Virus record (IMG/VR): IMGVR_UViG_3300044535_001032
Location: 1-45,024 of that record
DNA: 45,024 nt
Strand: one strand, 5' to 3'
From: a virus
A program made the translations under genes and the position numbers. Below are positions 10,601 through 18,800 of this stretch, piece after piece. Every line of letters begins with the position of its first letter. Position 1 is the first letter of the stretch. Under the pieces are notes generated by a model that saw nothing but the letters and a program-made list of their open reading frames with translations, did not search any database and was not told where the DNA came from.

Positions 10601-12876
10601 ACTCTATCATTAGTTCTTTCTTTAATACAAAGTTGATTAAAGGTCTAGCTAAACCATTGTTTAAATTTAGATATGATGAAGATATACAAGACTATATCCA
10701 ATCATATATGGGAAGCTTTAAAAATGCTTCAGTATTAAAAGCAATGTTTGGTAGAAACTACCGGGATAGATTCCCTGTTGTATTTAGGAATGACATCTTA
10801 AGTTATATTTTCCAAAATGCATTAAGAAAATACAATCTTGGTTCTGAATATAGTTCCTATGCACTCAGTGATTCTATTAAGTTAGTACCTGCTGCTGGAC
10901 TTAAGTTTGGAGCACAAGTTGTTGAAACTCCTCAAGGTCCTACAGTAGTAGTAGACAGAGTTCAAATTGAAAAAGAATTCTATGATAAAGCTTACTTAGA
11001 GTCTAGTGAAGCAGCCAATAACTATGAAGATAGAGGTTTGTATCCATTACAAGCTGGTCATTTTGGAAGTAACATTGGTTCTAACAAAGATGAATATATC
11101 CGCTTTGTTATTGAGAGAGAATACTTAAGACATCTAATGCCTGTAGAAGAAGTAGTAAAAACTACAGAATTTAAAAAGGAATTAGAGAATGCTTTGAAAA
11201 CTAGAGTAAAGGGTGGTATCACTGAAAACAGAAGATATGCTTATGAAAAAATCATAGCAAGCAGAGCTCTTGATAATACATTGAATCCTTATCACTTGTT
11301 CAATGATAAAGACCTGGCTTATTCTATAAGATTGGATAGATTAAAAACAGAATACAGAAATGATTTTGTTGGAGACTACCCTGTTCTAGCAAGAATGGTC
11401 ACAGAGAGTAATAATGATAAGACAATGTTTAATCTTTATGCAGATGACAAAGACATGAATACTTTCAAGTCTAATCTATACTCAAGAAATCTATCTGATC
11501 TTGCTAATAGAAATGTTACTAAGGTTGATGATAGAGCTGAAAATGATAGAATCAGTGACTTCTTTGCAAAAATTACATACGTTGCAATGTTGCAATCAGG
11601 TACTAATAAAAACAAATACAACTTCCTAAGCTTAACTGACTTTGATAAGTTTATAGATGTGATGAATGATGAGACTGCTAAGTTCTTAGAATCACCGGCA
11701 AAACTTAAAATGCTTGTTGACTTTAAGAATAAATTTGAGCAGGTAAACAGTCAGACAAATAGAGACAGATATAGATTTAAAAATTATCTTACTGCATTAA
11801 ATGCAGAAAGATTGGAGTCAGAAATAAGAGCAAGAATACCTGAAGACAGAGGTTTTAAATTATCAATAGATAAAAAAGGAAAAGACCAAGGTAAAGCTGA
11901 TTTAGCAAATGCTTATATATCATTTCCAAATCAAGGAACTTCAAGTTGGGCTTATAGACAAGATGCAATAAAAGCTGGAATACCTGTTAACGAGCAAATA
12001 GTTGCTGATCAAAACACGGTAGCTTTTGTATCTGTAAATGGTAATAATAAAGCTACTAAAGAACAATTAAATGACACCATTAGAGAAGCTCAAAGAATTC
12101 TTAATGCTGGTGGAACTGTTATTATGGATGGTGCATTTGATGCTATAAGTAAATGGAATGAATCTGGAGAAGGTGTTGTACAAAAAGCTTTAGGAAATCC
12201 TGATGGTATAACTTCTCAAAAATATAATTATTGGGGAACAAATCCAGAAAATACAATAGAACCTGAAACCGAAACTTCTGAAAATCTTATAGAAAGAAAG
12301 AATCTTATTCCTACTGTTAATCCTAATGTATTTGTATACAATGATCTTTCCGGAACTGAAAAAGCTTACAAGTATATTACGGATAACAATCAAGATATAA
12401 CATTTGTATACCAATTTAGTCTTGGTCAAATGCAAGCATATGATAAGATGACTCCTGCAGAGTTTAATAAAAGAAAACTTACAGGTCAAGTGCTTCTTAG
12501 AAAACTTGCTAATAGTTCTTCTATAGGTATAATTACTGGTCAAGATAAAGTATCTGATGCTTTCTCTACACTTGAGCAAAAATATTATCCAAAAAGAAAA
12601 GCTGATATTGAAAAAGCTATTGCTCAAATCAATGAAGTTATTCAAAATGGTGGTAAAGTTGCTTTCTCAATCAATGGTTATGGTGATCCTGCTTTGATGC
12701 CTCAAGAATTATTCGTATATTTAAGTAGAAGACTTTTTGAAGAATTCCAATATCTTAATCCAGGTTCGGAGTTTGCAAAGGAAGTAAGTTCAGAGGTGGC
12801 TAAATATCAACCTGTAACAGATGCAGAAATATTAGCTAAATTTGAAGGAGAGAATAACCCACTAAATTGTCAATAA
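1651..12876 (+). CDS. crAss-like virion RNA polymerase, giant multidomain protein
   Basis: At 3741 residues it is much longer than the roughly 2200-residue polymerase of phage phi14:2. The core is RIPVQG (R2512) followed by SGADFDIDK, with D2551, D2553 and D2555 as the predicted Mg-binding aspartates; the R-x-P then ADFD-x-D layout mirrors multisubunit RNAP beta-prime and eukaryotic-type RNA-dependent polymerases. Other segments: an SLOG/YspA-like stretch around 740-850 with ISNGQTG at 787-793 and AAKRLGIPV after it; a zincin-like HEAWH at 998-1002 with an acidic helix (IEEDLAEDF) about 35 residues later; and two similar C-terminal pieces, AFVSVNG (from 3458) and VAFSINGYGD (from 3670). By analogy with phi14:2 it would be packaged in the virion, injected, and transcribe early genes. 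The stop overlaps the next ATG by one base (TAATG). Only the DFDID assignment is firm. Confidence 0.9.
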   Translation: MACELYTENDISALYTIVRGEIMDRIQDPKLGKFDDKALNNFIKEVYEEFKDEPNGILYVQAIPDMLDIVKNDLEIKKYLRQDAGLSFDYVQDLSLDFEDLNNVMKFVSPKVEKPSEKEVKKKIKQSNKNSKNVTQNNDNKAQTPWSSVQEKAKVDYPDKLSGQIAVAKNPEKMTEAERNEKDPQKKLFYEVIKTVVRQSQRREANDNVMLGDTAVMLRAQNIRDLDPADMTDYDKSFLSKNKTYDINIAIISDVKGNPVRFDEEGNIVETGGRIVYQYIRPVVNQGSKLYLGNRSGFLYSLIPAETLAKREIESDMADGKLYGEEERQAVLARIKAKQTQLMNDLLRLNNKLATTSDPVLLPITGGSYGIVEHKSELISNTDFADDLDMIFTHDSGAMEGYSYFMVNRVKSGVAVDSRIYLQKMDMPESLADNLAKVLTTKGLLNGEPLSPQARLEYYSTFLSNRVLGNNINVQIKEVLGINQLTVTIKDPITKETTQVDLDKADAADIISKHLKKVKVFTQKDGTQVSYPASMSYMKSFSEGGAIQKGIKFTDYDFSTSKNNTEIIKEVQKDYFGFIKPLTKVDYTEGDSSYFVGINAYMSFTIPADLETPAEDLVDIGVPKEDNLTSDDIDNGTEADKKKAKAKPKVEEEEDGVKFTIETMVSSLPNDKTLIANINEADAVFGLGTSFTTTDEKVVEQRAGKEGKWYGVKIGSKKDAPKNLVPPQASIDQMVKNLSQMKGGIVNIIGNDMAQLAKEGYTQAEIDKYIYNILKEVTDQYPITQLISNGQTGIAEASIKAAKRLGIPVKIRAFTGYKLRSAAPYLASGVKNEKNTRADFLSRFFSKSSKTYKKAANKVTKPEDTDTQVPAKPVIPAKTVEQQKVVDRKINRTSLDDLLEGTDMIPDLPLDRSKRAATTMNQLYGAKGWEEVQKFWDKSPLKNVVDVERLALVFNSTAYGTFLSAGSLLADAANKLRAQGFAARIELYGDAQPITLYHEAWHAFSQLVLTIEEKTKLYDEIRKYDKWANKEYIDIEEDLAEDFIDYAANGKKQTGFIQTIFDKIKKLIDFFFGKTTKRDVTRLYDIPMVKNYYKQLYTGKFTVDTQNAENNFMPGFQRLNSSKKTIQPLESEAAGFAPITDVESNKIVDIMDSLMARSFRLYNTSYNTTSGAVRLLNDVTNRQRLYSNIEKQLKVLLNNQTQITQDLMLKNAEPGNTNPDYVREQKEMAKLEILMKAVDNYGVVDEALSKKTNKGVVAFHMQRSRFSILKEAYIDDIEDASTALFTSTEGNSISAKQLATDDTMMMLSGIYALERDPDQNYIFEEDENGVKTYVVKTDEFGLPELEPVDKMWNRVARTLQGSLDFQEMHDRLGKGIENNPEFIQVLETLPNPYQMGPGAYNNKTEFQSETNFWQDLKKPVIPFIQLNINKTVIEKAKTVDGKKIPEKAKYESRLAAANFDIYRIINDWTTNFNVADPATNDFVERDDFGNNYLNVNEIIKRFTIDKKLDPSKASEFLAALGIQLDMTSADIRNVVRNTKKPFASSAYNVDFIYDNIRLVYLAGKSDDLGLNAAAEKFRKQPLFHLMNELPEAIVKAAGGKARDVRSKISMLAQLQNRFSDGYSNYSVLTPEKNKVWEQFLDNSVTRIVTSINRAKNWQQLTMDEADPNGRFQHMRWLSEDNNPASAFSVILNSVFDLDPMSDTYGEKLPGAELLLENIGGTQIINKENNESTGTSTASTDVTSKFLQELHTMLQSGVQEFMRHASKQTAMNIRAKKVNTYSGKKLANLYVDIMSFSPNNTTAGNNLGESQAFNVILGYIAAEAGRIYRFKSNPNYFKNFSAYNREVVRKDNDKAVAAGAAFTAFDDVLSPEVQGKLYDLIDNYIDGANNEMLQSGYFNIDDFNLKDIVNADPELRKEIKDDVIDYFNKQSQQNYRRLEDARYVDQSLYEMVASDEFSKDQVDKMLVKAYTYNSWIHNFETTILAYGDLVQYNHDKEEFHKRNAGVGSGGRGFRADFRARMYINSPLFQKLYSEAEGYDLRAYNGTLNTAIIKEEKIKESVYKPEYYEAHVKDYTERFLKAGKSKAEAERLAKDLAETVLGEYDNMKIADGQGWISFESYRMLKNLEGSWSTEQENLYKRIVNKETISASEIKEFFPSYKLQYFGNIKTKGLPLTSFHKFSLAPLIPTVHTASTKLGQIHDMMMKQGIDYVLMETGEKVGHFGEGDTIIDENGNVDSTATFTKNVIFAEYLKNQTEVNSKYKAKSIFSTQLRKLILEGLYENGEITSNDPAVRRLVTNYVDRVAAYTELLKNELVDELGFEETEDGEFVPTAKDSIARLAKMIRENLTRDDVYSDNLIDIIDVTDEGDLRFDLSLHPEAVKIEKLLLSLINKRIIKQKVKGEPLVQKSSAFYDGLFELNLDIDKMNPAARDAAVKKYMGSNFLPTYHRGANGKTTAMKVAISLQGDYENLLNLDYKGEPISTIDRLNEAIKDDEWLDANDGENRKAITMVGVRIPVQGLNSMEFMEVYHFLPPQAGNIIIPPAEIVAKSGADFDIDKLSIFMNNLDADGYVKKAMFENNEDFYKAVKDPSKYDMSKAQMYAMQKAGIENELINDIRSILELPQNFVSLTTPNGTYLVKPTADRLAQFVMDYSPVKNMMSENSNLSAPDKNGKQKQVISPTRVLEVGYNLYKHESNVVGKKTLGLGAIENTFNVIFNSLGATMPAVYKHSDEEIDRISFLGLRHHTANKNGEDVISLSNQYDVDGINKVADVINQLMNGWVDVEKDAWVFFVQGNYEVAPILLYLLKTGVPFKEAAYFVSQPLVREYVKEKRLAQSTFAEPLRKDPGFQGVSFKAASNVIAKNFKDFLADNQTRYQVGKNMMDSYFDKKKLKGDDRHFTEEEMLRLIETSKTNPNAQQSDLSKTMFLHFLTIEQQIQGLTALKMASNPDTSTMTDVGQAIQAESNMDALAEETKIDQDLRTSMINDSIISSFFNTKLIKGLAKPLFKFRYDEDIQDYIQSYMGSFKNASVLKAMFGRNYRDRFPVVFRNDILSYIFQNALRKYNLGSEYSSYALSDSIKLVPAAGLKFGAQVVETPQGPTVVVDRVQIEKEFYDKAYLESSEAANNYEDRGLYPLQAGHFGSNIGSNKDEYIRFVIEREYLRHLMPVEEVVKTTEFKKELENALKTRVKGGITENRRYAYEKIIASRALDNTLNPYHLFNDKDLAYSIRLDRLKTEYRNDFVGDYPVLARMVTESNNDKTMFNLYADDKDMNTFKSNLYSRNLSDLANRNVTKVDDRAENDRISDFFAKITYVAMLQSGTNKNKYNFLSLTDFDKFIDVMNDETAKFLESPAKLKMLVDFKNKFEQVNSQTNRDRYRFKNYLTALNAERLESEIRARIPEDRGFKLSIDKKGKDQGKADLANAYISFPNQGTSSWAYRQDAIKAGIPVNEQIVADQNTVAFVSVNGNNKATKEQLNDTIREAQRILNAGGTVIMDGAFDAISKWNESGEGVVQKALGNPDGITSQKYNYWGTNPENTIEPETETSENLIERKNLIPTVNPNVFVYNDLSGTEKAYKYITDNNQDITFVYQFSLGQMQAYDKMTPAEFNKRKLTGQVLLRKLANSSSIGIITGQDKVSDAFSTLEQKYYPKRKADIEKAIAQINEVIQNGGKVAFSINGYGDPALMPQELFVYLSRRLFEEFQYLNPGSEFAKEVSSEVAKYQPVTDAEILAKFEGENNPLNCQ

Positions 12877-15800
12877 TGTTTTGTGAATCAAGGTCAACAG
12901 TTTTAGAAGATTTAAAAAAGAAAGGTATATTAGGAGAGTTCAATGACATATTGGACCCAATTGAGTTTGATAAATTCAATAAAGAATTCACCCGGTTTAC
13001 ACAGCTTAAATACGGCCTAAAACTAAATGAAGATGAGTACTTCTTTAATGAACCATATGAAGTTCAAACAAGATACCCTTATTCATCTAGATATTATAGA
13101 GATGATGTTAAGGTAACTATCTATGCTCAACCTAATGATGAGCTGTTTAATGCATTGGATGATGTCAGAATGTTAGAAGACATTAAAGAAGCTACAGATG
13201 ATTATGATATCTTAAAGGAACCAGAGTCAACATTTGAAGAAGATGAAAGTCTAGATCCTATGTTTATGAGAGACACCTTTGAGAGTTCTTCATTAAACAG
13301 AGAGTTCTCTAAAAAAATGAGATCAGCAATGATGTCATTTATGGAGGGTTTAAATATTAAGGTTGAAGAAATTGACGGTGAAATCATTCCTGTTAAAAGA
13401 AGAACTTACATTGATGAGAATGGTATTACAAAAGTTAAAGAAGATCCATTAGCAGCATTTGACTTGCTTCAGAAGTATTTAGCTATCAAGGAAAATATTT
13501 CTGATAAAGACTTGGCTATGCATACAGCCAATGTTATAGTTAGCTTTTTAGGTAAAAAATCCAAGCTTGGAATTGAGTTATGGAAAGGTATAGATAGCTG
13601 GCCTAAATACAGAAAAGTTTATGACAAGTACAACAGCCGCAAAAGAACTGTTGAAAATACAACCAAAGAAGAAGTTGATTATCTAGCTGAACAAGAGGGT
13701 CAAGAGTATGTGAGTACTCCTTATTTAGAATATCAACAAGCCAAGGAGGTAGTTGATAAAGCATATGAGTATGATCCTTCAAGATTTAATCCTTTTGCTC
13801 ACAAACAAGCCATCATTGAGTTTATAGCTGAAATGATAGTTGTTGGTGTTGACAATAACTTTGTAGGTGATAAAAAGAAAAATCCTGATATCAGTAAAGA
13901 GTATTTTGAAAGTATTGGTTATAAGGATAAATATGCAGAGAACTGGTTCAGAAAAATGCTTAATAGATTCTGGAACTGGATGCAAGAAAATATTCTAAAT
14001 AACAAAGCTATTACTATATACAAGGAAGCTGAATTAAGAAATACTGTACTTGACATTGTAGATGATGTCTATAAAAAGAACTATGATAAGTTCATTAGAA
14101 ATTATTATCAAGATTCAAGTGGGAAATTCTTTGATAATAAGGGCCAAGAATATGAGCAAAAGTTTTATAATACCAGTTTAAAAAGAGATGAGTATGCAAA
14201 ATATATAATTGATACTCTTTTCAATTCACCTTTTGAATATAAACTAAGTGGATCTTTAGTACTAAGAAAATACGGTAGAGTATTGAGATCCTTTAGTGAA
14301 GAGCTGCATGATATTGATGGGATTATTACTCTTGATCAATTTAGAAGTGAGGATAACCATCAAGAATTTTTAAAATGGATCCAAGGACGTGGATTAGAAC
14401 TAAGCCAAAAAAGAAGCAAAAAGAATAGTGAAACCTTTGTAAAAGAAATGATGCCATTTCTTGAAGGACAATCTTGGTATAAAAACTTAAAGGAGCAGTT
14501 TCCTACATGGAACTTTGAAGTTGGATTTATTGGCAAAGACCATAAGAAGGGTGAGTCAATAACCATATCAGGTTATGTAGAACATCCTACAGAAACTGTA
14601 CTTGTAGAAAATGCTGATGGTAGTGGTGCCGCTAACTTCTTTAAAGCATCTGATAACGGTAAAGTAATGCCTAAGAGATATGTACTTGACTTTTTCTTAA
14701 GAACAGATGAGGGTAAATATCCTTTAGTATTTGATAACTACTTCTTAGACTGGAAACAGATCTTTGAAGCTAAGATAAACATGGGTCGAGGTAAGGATTT
14801 AACTGACTTAGTTTACTTTGTACCATTCTTTGAAGACAAATATAAATTTACTAATAAAGGATTTAGATACTTTACATTTGCAGATGATCATTTTTCTGAA
14901 ATGCCTGATCAATCAGAAATGAAAATAGATGAGGCTACTATAAAAAATGAAAGAGCAAAAGAAGTAGCTGATGCTTTAGGTCAAAAAATTGCTCAAGCTT
15001 TGGGTGTACAATACATGTATGTTACAGAACAAGAAGCAAAACAAATACTTGAGTCTAGAAAGAAAACATATAGTGGTGAACCGGCTTTCTTCTTTGGAGG
15101 AGCTGTATACATTGTCGGAGATAATGTAAATGTAGACACAGTACTCCATGAACTATCTCACCCTTTACTGAGAGCTATCTACAAAGAAAACAGAACTCTC
15201 TTTGATAACTTGTATAATGCATTAATGGCTACTACAGAAGGAGACATTATTAAAGAGCATGTACTTAAGAACTATCCAGAATTAAAAGAAGGTGATCCTT
15301 TATTTAAAGAAGAGGTTTTAGCTTATGCAATGCAGAGAAAAGCTGCTAATATTGTTACTAATCAACTTGAGTCAGAAGGTTTTGAATCATTCATGTCTAA
15401 ACTACTAAATGCAATCAAAGATCTGATTAAGAGAATCTTTGGTTCTAAAGTAAAAGTTGCAGATATAGATGTAAATACAAACATAGAGAAGCTAGCAAAC
15501 ATGTTATTAGATGAAAGTTTTGAATACAAAACTGATTTTATAAGCAATGATGAGCTAGTTGCATATGCAAGGGATATAAAGGAAATGGCTAATGCATTGG
15601 TAAAAGATGTGAAAGCAGAAAAAATCCAAGAGTCCATCAATGACTTGTATGCAACAAACCAATTGATCTATGAGAAAGCTATAAACTTTAGAACTAGATC
15701 TCCTCTCTATCAAAGAATGTTGAAGGAAGCTTTGTTTATTAAAGGTACTCAAGAGTTATTACCAAGGGTAAAAAGAAGTTTATCTGGATATCAGTCTATT

Positions 15801-18800
15801 ACAAACAATCAGAATCTTTCATTTGAAGAGATTATAAAAAATACCGTTGAAGCAGAAAAAGCAAGAACAGAAGACTTAACTAACCGAGCACGTAGTTTTG
15901 TAAACAGTGTTGCTGTAGTTAATAATATTTCTCAGAATATCTTCAAGGATCTGAACATGATGCAAAAAAGCAAGCAGTTTGATTCTAGAGATGCTATGGC
16001 TCTTTTATTCTTATACAGAAGTTCTATCAGATCATGGAATGACATGTTTGATACATTTGATGAGTTAATCATGGAACAAGATGAGTTTGATGTTACTCAA
16101 CCAAATGAATTGATTGACTTAGTTAATGAGACTAAGAACAACTTGATGCGGGCTGATAAAAAAATTAGAGAGATCTATAAAGAAAACAGTATCAACTTCT
16201 ATGTAGAGGTAACTGGTTATATGAATGATTTCTTAAGAGAAGAGTTAGGTAAAAACTTAAAATCTACCTTAACTGATAAATTATCTGAAACTGAGATTGA
16301 TGAGCTATACAAAGGTGTAATTACCCAAAGTTTTACAGATCAAGACTTGAATGAGCTTTATGACAAGTATGAGAAAAAAGGTGTTGAATCTAAGTACATC
16401 AAGAAATTTATTGATGAGTACAAAGAGTTCCTAGTTAATCAAGACAAGATTACAGATGGTCTTTCAGGTAAGCTAAAAGATGTAAGTTGGTTTAATAGAT
16501 TCTTTGAGAGCTATACTTCTAGTAATGATCCTATAGTGGGTGGATTAGCTATTTTTATTAATGACCAAAGAACTGAAGCTAACAACAGGGCCCTTGAAAA
16601 GTCATATCAGTTTAGAAAAAAACTTGAACCTCTTTTAGAAAAAGTGGGTTATAGTACTACTAAAACTAGACAGTTGACTGACATGTTGATGTTTAAAGAT
16701 AAGATTCTTTACATTGATCCAAAAACAAAAAAACCAGTTGAAAAAGAAGTTCTTACTTTCTTAAATGAATTTGGTAATGGTTGGAGATATGCTCAAGACT
16801 TACTTGAATATCAGGTAGATGAAGCATGGGCATCTGAAGATCAAGAAAAAATCAAACAAGCTACTGATGCATTAAGACAGTTTAAGAAAGACTACATGCA
16901 TGATGAATTTATTTCGGAAGTGTATGATAAGGATTCTGTTTTTGAAAAGTATGGGGATGTAGGTAGAGCTGCATGGTTAGCTAGAAAGATGGCTATGGAT
17001 GCTTATAATAATGAGTCTAATGAAATCACTGATGAGTTAGAAAGATTCCAGAAGTACTCTGTATTGCAAGAACTTTGGCAAAACTATAAGAATCTTTATT
17101 CATTAAAGTATGCAGATGGTACCAATAAGGTTGATGATCCTGCAAATGGTATTTATGATTTAACAATCACAAGAATTTTACTTGAGCATAGAGAATCTAC
17201 TGGTGACTACTATGAGTTTATTCCTAGAGCTGGATCATTGCAGACTGCATTTAATGAGTTTTTAAGTTTAAAAGAACAAGAAGGTGTTACACCTGAAGAG
17301 TTAGAAGAAGCAAAGCAAGATTGGTTAAAACAAAACTTAAGAGTAGCCTATACTCAGAAGTTCTATGATTCAAGAAAAGAACTTATCACTAAACTAAAAG
17401 AACTTCAGGGTAAAGTAAATACTGTAATTGGAGAAGAGTTTGATGTAAGTAATGCATATAATGAGATTTTTAACTTAATGTATGCATACAAAGATGAACA
17501 AGGTCAACCAATTCCAGAACAATTAGGTCTTGATAAGCTTAAAACAATTAAAGAACTGAATCAAAAGATTATTGATTACAAAGCAAAATTTGATACTAAG
17601 TCTGGTCTTTCTAGAGATGAGGCTGAAGAACTTGAGTTATATATTGCAATCAATAAAAAGAATCCAGATAGATTAACTCCTGAGCAAAAACTTAGATACA
17701 GAGAATTGCTACAGAAGCAGGCTAAGACTGGTCTATCTATTGGAGAAGTTGCTTTAATGCAAAGTATTTATGCTGAGTTGTCTTCATTAACTCAGAAGAT
17801 ACCTACTGAGTACTATGTTGATGCATTAAATGAGCATCTTCAAAGATTAAATGTTACTCCTGTCACTGTTGATGAAGTAGACAACTTTATTAATAGTGAT
17901 GAAATGAAAGCTCTTCTTAGAGAAGATGGTAAAATCACAGATTGGTTTAGAGATAATCATGTCTCTAGAAAAGTTAAGAATAGAAAAACAAGAAAGCTTG
18001 AGATTAAATATGAAAGATCAATGGCTAACTCTGTTTCTGTTCCTAAGAATGATGAGTACTATGAAAAAACTACTTTGTTTAATGAGTTAACCGGAGAAGA
18101 AGAAACCTTTAATGGTTTGCCTAATGCTAGACACTCTATTTATAGAATTAAAGATAAATACAGAACTGGTTATAATCCTCAAACAGGAGAAGTGGAATTA
18201 CTAGTAGGTGTGCATATTGACAATAAAGGCCAATATCTACCTAGAATGTATAAAATGGGTGATCCTAACTCTGCTAAGAATGATGATTACATCAATAAGG
18301 ATTACATGAGACTTAAGGAACAAGGTAATAGTCCAAGATTCCAACTTCTTGAGTTAATGAAAGAGGCTCATCTTTCATTCCAAGAGGATAAGTCAAATAA
18401 ATCCAAGTTGTATTTAGACATGCCTCGCTATGTTCTAAGAGACAATCTTTCTAGAATTCAGGCTGGTAAACTAGGTGAGAGATATTCTCAAATCAAAAAA
18501 GGTGTGGGTCAATCTCTGAGAGATGCATTTGGTAAATCTGTAGATGAAGCTGAACTTGAGTATAACTATGAATCAGAAAATAACCTGGAAGAATATAGAC
18601 TTGTAAATACAGATTTAAATTCATCTGAGGTATCTTATATACCAGTAACTGGTTTATATAATCTTGATGTTGATAATACTGATCCAGATGTAATCCGTGG
18701 TATGTTTAAATACTTGCTTTCATTAGAGCAACAAAGTCAGTTATTGCAGACTCTACCTCTTGTTAATTCTATACTAGATACATTAGAAGATCCCGCAAAT

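Noticed and set aside
12190-12645. Minus-strand 151-codon frame, rich in Phe and Ile
   Set aside because: Antisense to the end of the RNAP gene; its composition is what AT-rich antisense reading gives.
1600-12905. Intein or split-intein explanation for the N-C motifs at ORF ends
   Set aside because: No intein blocks (splicing domain, T-x-x-H) are seen near the boundaries; only the N-C pair resembles one.
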